The position numbers and the translations under genes are program-made. Under the pieces are notes generated by a model. That model was not told the origin of the DNA. It made no database searches and worked only from the letters and a program-made list of their open reading frames with translations. A stretch of DNA of 25,765 bases, taken from contig DPGK01000033.1 of NCBI GenBank assembly GCA_003523225.1, positions 63,938-89,702 on the forward strand, given 5' to 3'. This stretch comes from Clostridiales bacterium (GTDB lineage Bacteria; Bacillota; Clostridia; Oscillospirales; CAG-272). Below, in pieces: positions 8,136-15,566 of the stretch (its first letter is position 1; the number at the start of each line of letters is the position of its first letter).

Positions 8136-8175
8136 TATAATGAAGTAGTATGAAATAATTCCGGTTTGATTTATT

Positions 8176-9222
8176 ATGAAGATAAAAAATATAGACCTGC
8201 CGCACGGGCTGATGCTCTGCCCGATGGCGGGAGTTACCGACCGTGCTTTCCGTATCATCTGCGCGGAGCACGGAGCGGAGTACGCCGTTACCGAGATGGT
8301 TTCGGCAAAGGCGCTGGTATATGAGCAGCGGGGCAGGGCGGGAACGCCCATACGCACTGCACCGCTGTGCCGGGTCGATGCGGCAGGCTCTGCTGACAAT
8401 GACGCTCCTGACGCTCCGGTCTACCGCGGCATACCCACTGCCGTTCAGCTTTTCGGCGCGGAGCCGGAGTTTATCGCGGCGGCGGCAAAGCTGCTTTGCA
8501 CCGGGAATTACCGTGGCTTTGCGGGGAGCCTCCCTGCCGCTATCGACATAAATATGGGCTGTCCGGTGCGCAAGGTCACATCAAACGGTGAGGGCTCGGC
8601 GCTTATGCGCGACCCCGGACTTGCCGCCGCGGTTGCCGCCGCGGCTGTTGAGGGCGCGGGCGGCTCTATTCCGGTGACGGTAAAGCTGCGCACGGGATGG
8701 GACAGCGCGCACATCAATGCCGTCGAGGTGGCGCGTGCAGTTGAGCGAGAGGGAGTTTCGGCGGTGTGCGTACACGCCCGAACACGTGAGCAGATGTACG
8801 CGCCGGGAATAGATCTTTCCGTGATAACCCGTGTGCGCGAGGCGATCGGTGTGCCAGTTTTCGGCAACGGAGACATATCATCCGCGACCGACGCGCTGGA
8901 TATGCTGAGGATGACAGGCTGCAGCGGAGTGGGCATTGCACGCGGGGCTATCGGAAACCCGTGGCTGTTTGCCGAGATCGCGGCGGCACTTGAAGGTGTT
9001 GAGTTTATTCCTCCGACTTCAGAGGAGCTGGTCGCCACCGCCGTGCGTCACGCCCGTCTTACCGTGGAATTCAAGGGCGAGGCGCGTGGATTTGCCGAGG
9101 CAAAGCCTCAGATAGCAAGATACATCCGCGGAATTCCGGGAGCTGTGAAGCTCCGTGACGGGATAATCCGCGCGACGACCTTATCCGAGGTGGAGGAAAA
9201 GCTCGGCGCTCTGCTTGACTGA
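8176..9222 (+). CDS. dusB: tRNA-dihydrouridine synthase (DusB-like)
   Basis: An FMN-dependent enzyme that reduces specific uridines in the tRNA D loop to dihydrouridine. The Dus signatures are present: the N-terminal flavin-binding MLCPMAGVTDRAFR, the catalytic cysteine in INMGCPVRKV (Cys129), KLRTGWD, VCVHARTREQMY, the FMN phosphate loop VFGNGDI, and GIARGAIGNPWLF. At 348 residues it is slightly longer than usual; the catalytic Cys is about 30 residues later than in typical homologues because of Ala/Gly/Asp-rich insertions around 65-85 and 108-121. The ribosome site is weak. It is followed after 16 bases by the sigma-factor gene, so the two are probably co-transcribed. Subtype B is a family-level guess. 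Confidence 0.9.
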   Translation: MKIKNIDLPHGLMLCPMAGVTDRAFRIICAEHGAEYAVTEMVSAKALVYEQRGRAGTPIRTAPLCRVDAAGSADNDAPDAPVYRGIPTAVQLFGAEPEFIAAAAKLLCTGNYRGFAGSLPAAIDINMGCPVRKVTSNGEGSALMRDPGLAAAVAAAAVEGAGGSIPVTVKLRTGWDSAHINAVEVARAVEREGVSAVCVHARTREQMYAPGIDLSVITRVREAIGVPVFGNGDISSATDALDMLRMTGCSGVGIARGAIGNPWLFAEIAAALEGVEFIPPTSEELVATAVRHARLTVEFKGEARGFAEAKPQIARYIRGIPGAVKLRDGIIRATTLSEVEEKLGALLD

Positions 9223-9238
9223 CTATCCGGGAGGAAGT

Positions 9239-9784
9239 ATGAACGGACGGGAACAGGATCTGACTGCCGCATTTGAAAAGACGGTCCTTGAATACGAAAA
9301 GCCGGTATATAACTATGCTTTCTCGATCCTTGAAAAATGCGAGGACGCAGAGGATGCGGTGCAGGAGACCTTTCTGCGGCTGTGGCGTATTTTCTGCCGC
9401 GGCTCTGAAATTTCGGCGGCATATGTTTTCCGGACTGCGCGAAGCTGTGCATACGACATTGCCCGGCGCAGAAGCCGTGTGCGACGAACAGAGGCTTTTT
9501 CCCTGACCGACGCAGAGGGGGACGAAATTGACATTGCAGACACGTCTCCAGATTCAGACCCCAGGGAATATTCCGAGCGCCGCCTACGCGCGGCAAGGGT
9601 GTGGGCAGCCATTGAAAGTATGTCGCCGTCCGACCGCGAGATAGTGGTGTTAAGGGACATAAACTGTCTTACATATTCCGAGATCTGTGCTGTCATGAAG
9701 CTGAACGCGGGGACGGTCAAAAGCCGTCTGCACCGCGCCCGTGAGCGGCTGGCGGTTCTTCTGCGTGACGAAAAAGATCAATAA
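9239..9784 (+). CDS. ECF-type RNA polymerase sigma factor
   Basis: A 181-residue sigma-70-family factor with only regions 2 and 4, the group 4 (ECF) layout. Region 2 spans about 10-75 (YNYAFSILEKCEDAEDAVQETFLRLW) and region 4 about 118-175, with the helix-turn-helix LTYSEICAVMKLNAGTVKSRLHRARERL. An acidic linker joins them. It directs RNA polymerase to a dedicated promoter set, usually under control of a membrane anti-sigma factor. The ATG at 9239 follows GGGAGGA at good spacing. The next gene encodes a small membrane protein and a GGAAC-type promoter lies between them, which fits an autoregulated sigma/anti-sigma locus. The inducing signal cannot be inferred. Confidence 0.9.
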   Translation: MNGREQDLTAAFEKTVLEYEKPVYNYAFSILEKCEDAEDAVQETFLRLWRIFCRGSEISAAYVFRTARSCAYDIARRRSRVRRTEAFSLTDAEGDEIDIADTSPDSDPREYSERRLRAARVWAAIESMSPSDREIVVLRDINCLTYSEICAVMKLNAGTVKSRLHRARERLAVLLRDEKDQ

Positions 9785-9799
9785 TATTCGCTCCAATGC

Positions 9800-9824
9800 G
9801 GAACTTTTTCCGCCGATCTGCGTT
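9800..9824 (+). promoter_or_regulatory. Candidate ECF-sigma promoter (GGAAC-N16-CGTT)
   Basis: GGAAC (9800-9804) and CGTT (9821-9824) are separated by 16 bases with a T-rich start to the spacer, the pattern common to many ECF-dependent promoters. It lies directly downstream of an ECF sigma gene and upstream of the presumed anti-sigma gene. A short hairpin (GGGT/ACCC, 9839-9849) follows. Confidence 0.55.
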
Positions 9825-9853
9825 GTTTATAAATGGACGGGTGCGACCCTGAA

Positions 9854-9867
9854 ATTTTCCGGAAAAT
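9854..9867. repeat. 14-bp perfect palindrome (operator candidate)
   Basis: ATTTTCCGGAAAAT is a perfect palindrome located just before the membrane-protein start codon and downstream of the candidate ECF promoter. It may bind a dimeric regulator or form a weak hairpin near the ribosome site. Confidence 0.45.
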
Positions 9868-9879
9868 GAGTGTAGTCAG

Positions 9880-10470
9880 ATGATAGATAAGATAGGTAAA
9901 GAAAATTCAGGCGGGAACGAAGCGCCGCTTGAACAGTTTGCCCGTGAGCTTCCGCCGGGCTTGCATGAACGGGTAATGGCTTCGGTCAGAGCCGACGTCG
10001 CGCGTATGGGCATTTACCGCCGACTGCGGCTTACCGCGCTGTTTGCGGCAGCTATGCTTTGTATATTCATTGTGTCATCGACGATGTGGGTATTGCCGAC
10101 ACTTGTGCGGAAAGATACAACAGACGGAGAGAGCTGCGAGCAGACAAGTGTTTCTTCCGAAGCGGAAAATGAGGAGGGTATCTGCGGCTCCTCCGGCGAA
10201 AAGCAGGAGAGCTACGCCTCGGAGGCTGTGAGCGATCCGCAGGACACCGCGCAGGCGGGGAATGAAACGCTTAAGGATCAGGCTGATGGCAATGAAACAC
10301 ACTCCGTAGATCAGTCGTCACAATGCTACGCCACCGCAGACAGCCCTAAAATCGGTGCGGCGGCAAGGGTGACAGCCGCCATATCCGGAGTCTTTGCGGC
10401 AGCTGCCGTGATACTTGTTGCCGTACAGCGCAAAAAAATGAAATCTTACAAAGAAAGCAAAAAGGGATAA
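9880..10470 (+). CDS. Two-helix membrane protein, putative anti-sigma factor
   Basis: A 196-residue protein with a cytoplasmic N-terminus (about 1-48), a transmembrane helix (about 50-74), an acidic Ser/Glu/Gln-rich extracytoplasmic region (about 78-160), and a second helix near the C-terminus (about 164-182) followed by a very basic tail. I do not recognise a domain. Its place directly after an ECF sigma gene and the amphipathic N-terminal segment suggest an anti-sigma factor, but the zinc-binding HxxxCxxC motif of ZAS-type anti-sigma factors is absent. The ATG at 9880 has only a poor ribosome site, so expression may be limited. It ends 2 bases before the MFS gene start codon. Confidence 0.6.
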   Translation: MIDKIGKENSGGNEAPLEQFARELPPGLHERVMASVRADVARMGIYRRLRLTALFAAAMLCIFIVSSTMWVLPTLVRKDTTDGESCEQTSVSSEAENEEGICGSSGEKQESYASEAVSDPQDTAQAGNETLKDQADGNETHSVDQSSQCYATADSPKIGAAARVTAAISGVFAAAAVILVAVQRKKMKSYKESKKG

Positions 10471-10472
10471 AA

Positions 10473-11630
10473 ATGATGAGTGTATCCGGAAATTCAAATA
10501 GCGGCAGGCTGACTGCCGCAGTGCCGGGCGGGCGTTCGTCGGCGCTTCTTGTATATACTCTTTCACACGCCGCAGTGGATCTTGCCTGCGGGTACATACT
10601 TTACGCCATGTGCAGGACGGGCGCTGTAAGCGCGGGCAATGCGGCGGCGCTTTTCCTGCTTTATAACACGCTGGCATTCGGATTGCAATTCATTATCGGC
10701 GCAGTCTGCGACCGCCGCGACTGCTGCCGCGCGACAGCGGTGGTGGGCTGTCTGCTTACCGCCGCCGGAGTGCTTGTCGGTTCGTCAGCTTCGGTCGCTA
10801 CGGTGATACTTGTCGGCATAGGTAACGCCGCTTTCCATTCCGGCGGCGGGTGCGACACTCTGCGGCACACCGAAGGAATGTCGGGCAGCGGGATATTTGT
10901 TTCCTCGGGCGCGCTGGGGCTGGCGCTTGGGACGAAGCTCGGAGAGAGCGGAAAGCTTCCGGTCCATGCGGTGTTTGTGATAATGCTTTTTGCCGCAGCC
11001 GCCGTATTCCTTTTCTGCGGAGAAAAATATGCCGACGGCTCGGCGGTACCCTTCCGCGGTATGCCGCCGCTCGATTTTGAAAATACCCCACGGCGGCTGC
11101 TCCCGCTGATACGCGGAGAGATCGCGGCGGTATTTATCTGCCTTTTTGCTATCGTTGTGCGCTCATATACCGGATTTGCGGCGGTCTCGCCCGGCTTTGA
11201 CGGTAAATTTGCATTCCTTTATGTCGCCTTCTGCGCCTTTGCGGGCAAGCTGGCGGGTGGAGTGCTTGCCGACCTTCTCGGTGCGCGGCGCGTGGGTGTG
11301 GCGTCTCTTGTTCTGTCCGTCCCGCTGTTCTGGCTGGGGGCGGAGAGAGGTATATTTTATCTTGCCGCCGTATTCCTTTTCAATATTGCCATGCCGATAA
11401 CCCTTTGCACAGTTGCGCGCCGGCTTCCGGGGCATGAGGGCTTTGCTTTCGGACTCAACACCCTTGCCCTGCTTATAGGCTATATTGCCTCGCGCGCAGA
11501 GGTGTCCGCTCCGACAGCACGGATACTCACGCTCGTGCTTACGCTGATCGCCGCAGTGGTGGTCCTGCTTACAGTCTCTGACGAGCGTCCGGCAGCAGTC
11601 GCGAAGCCCGAAGAAAACAGCGCGGAATGA
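10473..11630 (+). CDS. Major facilitator superfamily transporter
   Basis: A 385-residue, strongly hydrophobic protein with about 12 transmembrane segments, as expected for an MFS carrier. A loop reading CDRRDCC after the second or third segment is comparable to the MFS D-R-x-x-R motif A. The stretch around AAFHSGGGCDTLRH followed by a Gly/Ala-rich helix resembles fosmidomycin-resistance-type (Fsr) members, so efflux of a small molecule is possible; the substrate is not known. It starts 2 bases after the preceding gene, preceded by AAAAAGGGA, and its stop overlaps the next start codon (ATGA), so the three genes are likely one operon. Confidence 0.82.
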   Translation: MMSVSGNSNSGRLTAAVPGGRSSALLVYTLSHAAVDLACGYILYAMCRTGAVSAGNAAALFLLYNTLAFGLQFIIGAVCDRRDCCRATAVVGCLLTAAGVLVGSSASVATVILVGIGNAAFHSGGGCDTLRHTEGMSGSGIFVSSGALGLALGTKLGESGKLPVHAVFVIMLFAAAAVFLFCGEKYADGSAVPFRGMPPLDFENTPRRLLPLIRGEIAAVFICLFAIVVRSYTGFAAVSPGFDGKFAFLYVAFCAFAGKLAGGVLADLLGARRVGVASLVLSVPLFWLGAERGIFYLAAVFLFNIAMPITLCTVARRLPGHEGFAFGLNTLALLIGYIASRAEVSAPTARILTLVLTLIAAVVVLLTVSDERPAAVAKPEENSAE

Positions 11631-11992
11631 GCGGCGCGTGGAGAATACTCGGCATTTTCAGCCGTGCGCTGGCACTGACTGTCGCCATAGAGCTTCCGCT
11701 TTGTCTGTTGTTTTTTCGCAAGCCGGGCAGGCTCTGCCTCAGGGCGGCGCTTACGGTACTGCTTATGAATATTGTCACAAATCCGATACTTAACCTTGCA
11801 CTGCTTCTGATATATCAGGCGTCCGGCAGCAGCCTCGCGGCATATTATGCGGCGCTGGCTGTTGGTGAGGTCGCGGTCGTTGCCGTAGAGGCGACAATAA
11901 TGCGCGCCGCTCTCGGAGCTTCCCGCCGCCGCGCCGCTATGGCTTCCGTCACGCTGAATGCCGCGTCGTTCTTGCTCGGGCTTCTTATCTGA
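11627..11992 (+). CDS. Small four-helix membrane protein
   Basis: A 121-residue hydrophobic protein of unrecognised family with about four transmembrane segments (roughly 10-28, 36-62, 70-92 and 104-121) and short basic loops. Its ATG overlaps the stop of the MFS gene by four bases (ATGA), indicating translational coupling and perhaps a partner role for the transporter. No conserved catalytic motif is visible. No obvious terminator follows within the 110 bases before the next gene. Confidence 0.6.
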   Translation: MSGAWRILGIFSRALALTVAIELPLCLLFFRKPGRLCLRAALTVLLMNIVTNPILNLALLLIYQASGSSLAAYYAALAVGEVAVVAVEATIMRAALGASRRRAAMASVTLNAASFLLGLLI

Positions 11993-12102
11993 ATAAGCCT
12001 ATGATGTGTTTTGCAGGTGCATATTCATGTCGCTATCAGCCGCGTAAGATCCGCAGTGCTGATAAAATAAATTCCAATGAATCGTGAAAGGGGGGACAGA
12101 AA

Positions 12103-12348
12103 ATGAAGCTGTTTTCAGCGCTTATTCCTTCAAGGCTTGACGTTGTCTCAGGCCCTCTTGGCGGAGACATAGTTGTAGATACCATGATCTGCATAATTGC
12201 CGCCGTGGTCGTGCTTGCCGCCGCTGCTGCGGTCGGAATCGTACTTATATCCCGCAAAAAGAAGTCACAGGAAAAAACCGTTGCTTCCGATTCACAGTCG
12301 GTTGACGAAAAAACAAAAACAGAAAATTCAGGTGAGGAAAGAAAATGA
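12103..12348 (+). CDS. Tiny single-pass membrane protein, paralogue A
   Basis: An 81-residue protein with a short N-terminal segment MKLFSALIPSRLD, a transmembrane helix (about 28-50) rich in Ala and Val, and a basic then polar cytoplasmic tail (RKKKSQEK onward). The positive-inside rule places the N-terminus outside. A very strong ribosome site (AAAGGGGGGA) precedes the ATG. Its N-terminal motif is repeated almost exactly in the next gene, whose start overlaps this stop (ATGA). I do not recognise the family. The pair may form a small membrane complex, or may be partners of the proteins encoded downstream. Confidence 0.6.
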   Translation: MKLFSALIPSRLDVVSGPLGGDIVVDTMICIIAAVVVLAAAAAVGIVLISRKKKSQEKTVASDSQSVDEKTKTENSGEERK

Positions 12349-12566
12349 AACTGTTGTCTGCACTTCTGCCCGCGCGGCTTGACATTGCGCTTGAACCGTG
12401 GGAAACATATGACGAGGTAACACGTGTCGTCCAGGAGGTAGATCCCTCCGGGAACACGACAACGATCATTGTCGCGGCAGTGGTTCTGCTGCTTGCACTC
12501 GCTGCCGCCGCAGGTATAATATTTTCAGTTAAAAAGAGGAAAAACAAAAATGTCAGTAAAGCTTAA
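12345..12566 (+). CDS. Tiny single-pass membrane protein, paralogue B
   Basis: A 73-residue protein opening with MKLLSALLPARLD, matching paralogue A (pattern MKLxSALxPxRLD). An acidic stretch with Trp and Tyr (about 17-36) precedes a transmembrane helix (about 40-61) and a very basic tail (KKRKNKN). It starts within the stop of paralogue A and overlaps the next gene by 17 bases, so the three are translationally linked. The function is unknown; conservation of the N-terminal 13 residues against divergence elsewhere suggests that this segment is the functional part. Confidence 0.6.
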   Translation: MKLLSALLPARLDIALEPWETYDEVTRVVQEVDPSGNTTTIIVAAVVLLLALAAAAGIIFSVKKRKNKNVSKA

Positions 12567-13326
12567 GGTATGCACTTTCAATCTCAGAGTTGAGGCGGCG
12601 TCGGACGGCATAAATACCTTTTCCAACCGTCGCGGACGGGTACTTGATACGATACGCGAGTATTCTCCCGATATCATCGGCTTTCAGGAGGCAAGCGACA
12701 ATATGCGCGCGTGGCTTATTGATTCGCTTTCCGATTACACCGTCGTCGGCTGTGGCAGACTCTCCGACTGGAGAGGTGAATCGACAGTTCTTGCCTTCAA
12801 AAAGCATGAGTTTGAGCTTATCTCCCTTGAAAACCGCTGGCTTTCCGCCACGCCGGACATTCCCGGCTCGACATTTGGCGGAGATCAGAGCCGCTGTCCG
12901 AGAATACTGACCGCCGCCTGCCTCAAGCACGCAGACGCGGAAAAGCCTTTTATCTTTCTCAATACCCACCTTGACCACAAGGGCTCTACCGCACGGTTGC
13001 TTGGCGCGGTCGAGATAATGCAGTATCTTTCCGAGCGCGGATATCACTTTGTCATTACCGGGGATATGAACGCAAAGCCCGACGCCCGCGAGATCGCCGC
13101 TTTCTGCGAGTTTGCTCCCTGCGGCAGTCCCGTAATCGACGCGACCTCCGGACTTGGCGCGACCTTCCACGCCTTCGGTAAGCTCGCCGATCCGATAAAG
13201 ATCGACTACATATTCACCGATATGAAGTGCGATCCCTCCGAGTCCTTCGTTGTTCCCAACGAGCCTGTGGACGGCGTGTACATCACCGACCATAATCCGG
13301 TCTGCGCTTATATTACTGCGGAATAA
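12550..13326 (+). CDS. Endonuclease/exonuclease/phosphatase family hydrolase
   Basis: A 258-residue metal-dependent phosphoesterase of the EEP superfamily (DNase I, sphingomyelinase and inositol-phosphatase fold). The catalytic set is complete: Asn11 in TFNLR, Glu47 in GFQEAS, His140 in NTHLDH, Asp172 and Asn174 in TGDMNAKP, Asp219 in KIDYIF, and the Asp247-His248 pair in TDHNPV. There is no signal peptide, so it probably acts in the cytoplasm or at the inner membrane face. The substrate (nucleic acid, phospholipid headgroup or sugar phosphate) cannot be told from sequence; bacterial relatives without extra domains are often simply called EEP family proteins. It overlaps the previous gene by 17 bases and shares one base with the next. 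Confidence 0.88.
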   Translation: MSVKLKVCTFNLRVEAASDGINTFSNRRGRVLDTIREYSPDIIGFQEASDNMRAWLIDSLSDYTVVGCGRLSDWRGESTVLAFKKHEFELISLENRWLSATPDIPGSTFGGDQSRCPRILTAACLKHADAEKPFIFLNTHLDHKGSTARLLGAVEIMQYLSERGYHFVITGDMNAKPDAREIAAFCEFAPCGSPVIDATSGLGATFHAFGKLADPIKIDYIFTDMKCDPSESFVVPNEPVDGVYITDHNPVCAYITAE

Positions 13327-14573
13327 TGAAAGAACCGTCAAAATGCTCTTGCCGATGCGGGAAAAAGCGTTTGCTTGCCTCTGCGCTCATGCTCGGCGTT
13401 GCCGCACTGGCGATAGTTGCGGTTATTATTGCCGCAGTTGCCGCTTCGGATGCTGACAGCCGACCATACCGTGCGGAATTTTCCCGCCGGACGGACGTAT
13501 TCACCGAGGAGACCACCAGCCGCTCCTCCGTAACGACCTCCGTGTCTGACAGCGAGACCGAGGCTGTGACCGAAAAGGTCCCCGCGGGACTTACCGAGGG
13601 CGCGTTTGTCTGCACACTTACGATGGAAAAGACCGCGTGGGAGGTGTCCGAAACTCCCAAGATCACACTTGAATTCGGTCTTACCGACGACAGCTACGGA
13701 GAGGGAAGCCTGAGGCTGCGCCTTTATTGCGCTGATTTTTATCTTTCCGACAGTATCTTCATTGAGGAATACACCTTTGACCTTCACGGCTTTGAAGGCA
13801 AAAATGCGCCGGACAGCGCGGAGCTTTCACTTATGCGCGGCAGTTTTACGGAGAAGGGAGCGGAGGACGAGACATCTGCCTCAGATGTACCGTCGGAATT
13901 TGCCTTCGGCAAGCTGTATCTTTCCTTTGAATTTATTCCTGACGAAGGGAATACCGTTTTCGGGTACGACGACTGGTATGAGGACGAGGATGACGACATG
14001 ATCGACGAGGCGGATACCGAGGGGTTCTGGGTAGGAGGCTTCTGGTGCGCCTATTCGGTCACTCCCAACGAGATCGCCTTTGCGCGTCGGGACGTGGATT
14101 CCGGGGATTTCTTTGCCGAGCGGGTGATAAAGCAGTACCGCAGCGGAACGCTCGACGATGCGGAGCTTTGCCGGGCATATTACTTCCTGGCTTTTGGTGA
14201 CTGCACATACATCAGCGCCACCTCTCCGATATCCACCGGCAGCACTCTTCTCGGATATTACAGCAAGACTTTACGCGCCATTGCCCGCGAGCCGGTGAGC
14301 GACGAGGAAATACTTGCACTGGTGGCAAAGACCGGACCGTATCCTACCGAGCATGACGACAGCCTCGGCGTAAGTCAGACGCGCGCGCGGGAGCTTGCCA
14401 TGCTGATACTCGGAGTCCTGAGGGATCAGGAGGTCGTTTCCGCCGACGAGTACGAGCGTGAGCTTGACAGCCTGAAGAATGAGGGAAATTTTGTGACCTC
14501 TCCGCCTGAATTCAACAGTGCTTTCAGAAAATATCGCAAACTTATAGAGGAAAACGTTTTTACACATGGATAA
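13326..14573 (+). CDS. Membrane-anchored protein of unknown function
   Basis: A 415-residue protein with a short Cys- and Lys-rich N-terminus (SKCSCRCGKKR), a transmembrane helix (about 16-40), a Ser/Thr/Glu-rich linker (about 50-85), a beta-rich region (about 90-215), a very acidic segment near 215-235 (DWYEDEDDDMIDEAD), and an alpha-helical C-terminal part (about 255-410). It is probably anchored in the membrane with the bulk outside. There is no lipobox. I recognise no domain. Its start codon shares one base with the stop of the EEP gene (TAATG), and its end overlaps the thioesterase start by 8 bases, so the three are co-translated. The acidic segment might bind calcium, but this is speculation. 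Confidence 0.7.
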   Translation: MKEPSKCSCRCGKKRLLASALMLGVAALAIVAVIIAAVAASDADSRPYRAEFSRRTDVFTEETTSRSSVTTSVSDSETEAVTEKVPAGLTEGAFVCTLTMEKTAWEVSETPKITLEFGLTDDSYGEGSLRLRLYCADFYLSDSIFIEEYTFDLHGFEGKNAPDSAELSLMRGSFTEKGAEDETSASDVPSEFAFGKLYLSFEFIPDEGNTVFGYDDWYEDEDDDMIDEADTEGFWVGGFWCAYSVTPNEIAFARRDVDSGDFFAERVIKQYRSGTLDDAELCRAYYFLAFGDCTYISATSPISTGSTLLGYYSKTLRAIAREPVSDEEILALVAKTGPYPTEHDDSLGVSQTRARELAMLILGVLRDQEVVSADEYERELDSLKNEGNFVTSPPEFNSAFRKYRKLIEENVFTHG

Positions 14574-15330
14574 AGAAGAACTTACCGAAGAATACGAACG
14601 CAGTCGCTCCTACGATGTTCATGCCGGAATGGCAATGTACGGTCCGGACGGCACAATAACACCATCAGGACTGCAGAAGCTGGTCGTCGATATGATAGAG
14701 TCACATCTCGAAGGCATAGAAATGGGTGAGCAGGCACTGATCGACCGTCTCGGAATGTCATGGGTACTGCTTTCAACTCATATTGAGCTGAACAGATCCA
14801 TAAGCCCCGGAGAGCATCTGATTGGGCACACATGGAACTCCGGCATTAATCCCCCGATATTCCGCCGAGATTTTGTGTTTCTTGACGCGACGGGAGAGCG
14901 CGCGGCGCTGGGTGCGACATATTCAACGCTTCTGTCGGTAAGCGACAGAAGGTTCTGCACCGACCGCGCGATAATAGGCAGCTTCAAGCTGCCCGCTGGT
15001 GAGAAGATCGCCGCCGCTCCGCGCCGTGCCCCAAGGCTTGACGGCTTTGAGGCGGTCGAGGTGCGCCGTGCGCGCCCCTCAATGACCGACGCGATGGGAC
15101 ACGTCAATAACACACGCTACGGTGAGTTTGTGTACGATGCCATGACTGCCGACGAGCGCGCGCGGATGAGATCACTCAGGGCGCTTGACGTGTGGTTTGC
15201 AGCCGAAATGCGAGAGGGGGACGAATTCAGGGTCGAAAAGGCAATGACTCCTGACGGACTTGCTGTGCGCGGAGTTCTGTTGCCCGGTGGCGCACAGTCC
15301 TTTCTCATGAAGCTGACATTTTCCGATTGA
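14566..15330 (+). CDS. Acyl-ACP thioesterase (double hotdog)
   Basis: A 254-residue cytoplasmic enzyme of the acyl-ACP thioesterase family (FatA/FatB-like), which hydrolyses acyl-acyl carrier protein to release free fatty acids. It has two tandem hotdog domains (about 10-140 and 155-250); the second carries the signature MTDAMGHVNNTRYGEFVYDA with Asp175, His179 and the Asn pair. The length is typical of bacterial members. The ATG lies inside the end of the previous gene (8-base overlap), so it belongs to the coupled operon. Chain-length preference cannot be read. It suggests that the operon touches fatty acid or membrane lipid metabolism. Confidence 0.88.
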   Translation: MDKEELTEEYERSRSYDVHAGMAMYGPDGTITPSGLQKLVVDMIESHLEGIEMGEQALIDRLGMSWVLLSTHIELNRSISPGEHLIGHTWNSGINPPIFRRDFVFLDATGERAALGATYSTLLSVSDRRFCTDRAIIGSFKLPAGEKIAAAPRRAPRLDGFEAVEVRRARPSMTDAMGHVNNTRYGEFVYDAMTADERARMRSLRALDVWFAAEMREGDEFRVEKAMTPDGLAVRGVLLPGGAQSFLMKLTFSD

Positions 15331-15366
15331 AACAGGCAATTCTGAATTATTTATGACATGGCATTT

Positions 15367-15405
15367 CATATCCGGACTGGCGTTTTGCGCGACAGCCCGG
15401 ATATG
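15367..15405 (+). terminator. Hairpin after the thioesterase gene
   Basis: A perfect 9-bp stem (CATATCCGG at 15367-15375 with CCGGATATG at 15397-15405) with possible inner GCG/CGC pairing. It lies 36 bases after the stop, but only TTCG and mixed bases follow, so it is a weak terminator or an mRNA 3'-end stabiliser. Confidence 0.45.
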
Positions 15406-15501
15406 TTCGTTATAATACACAAATACGTCCAACTTATGTGGTGATATATGCGCCGATGCGACAAAATAATAAAAATGTTCTAAAAGAAGATGCAGGATTG
15501 C

Positions 15502-15530
15502 TTGACTTGACACTGCAAAAGTAATATAAT
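15502..15530 (+). promoter_or_regulatory. Promoter of serC-serA
   Basis: TTGACT (15502-15507) and TATAAT (15525-15530) are spaced by 17 bases, 36 bases upstream of the serC start codon, in an AT-rich region. Confidence 0.8.
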
Positions 15531-15566
15531 ATTAGAGATAATATTTTTTACAAAGGAGTTTATATC

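Noticed and set aside
12553..13341. A 262-codon minus-strand frame opposite the EEP gene.
   Set aside because: The plus-strand frame has every catalytic motif of the family; the antisense one has none.
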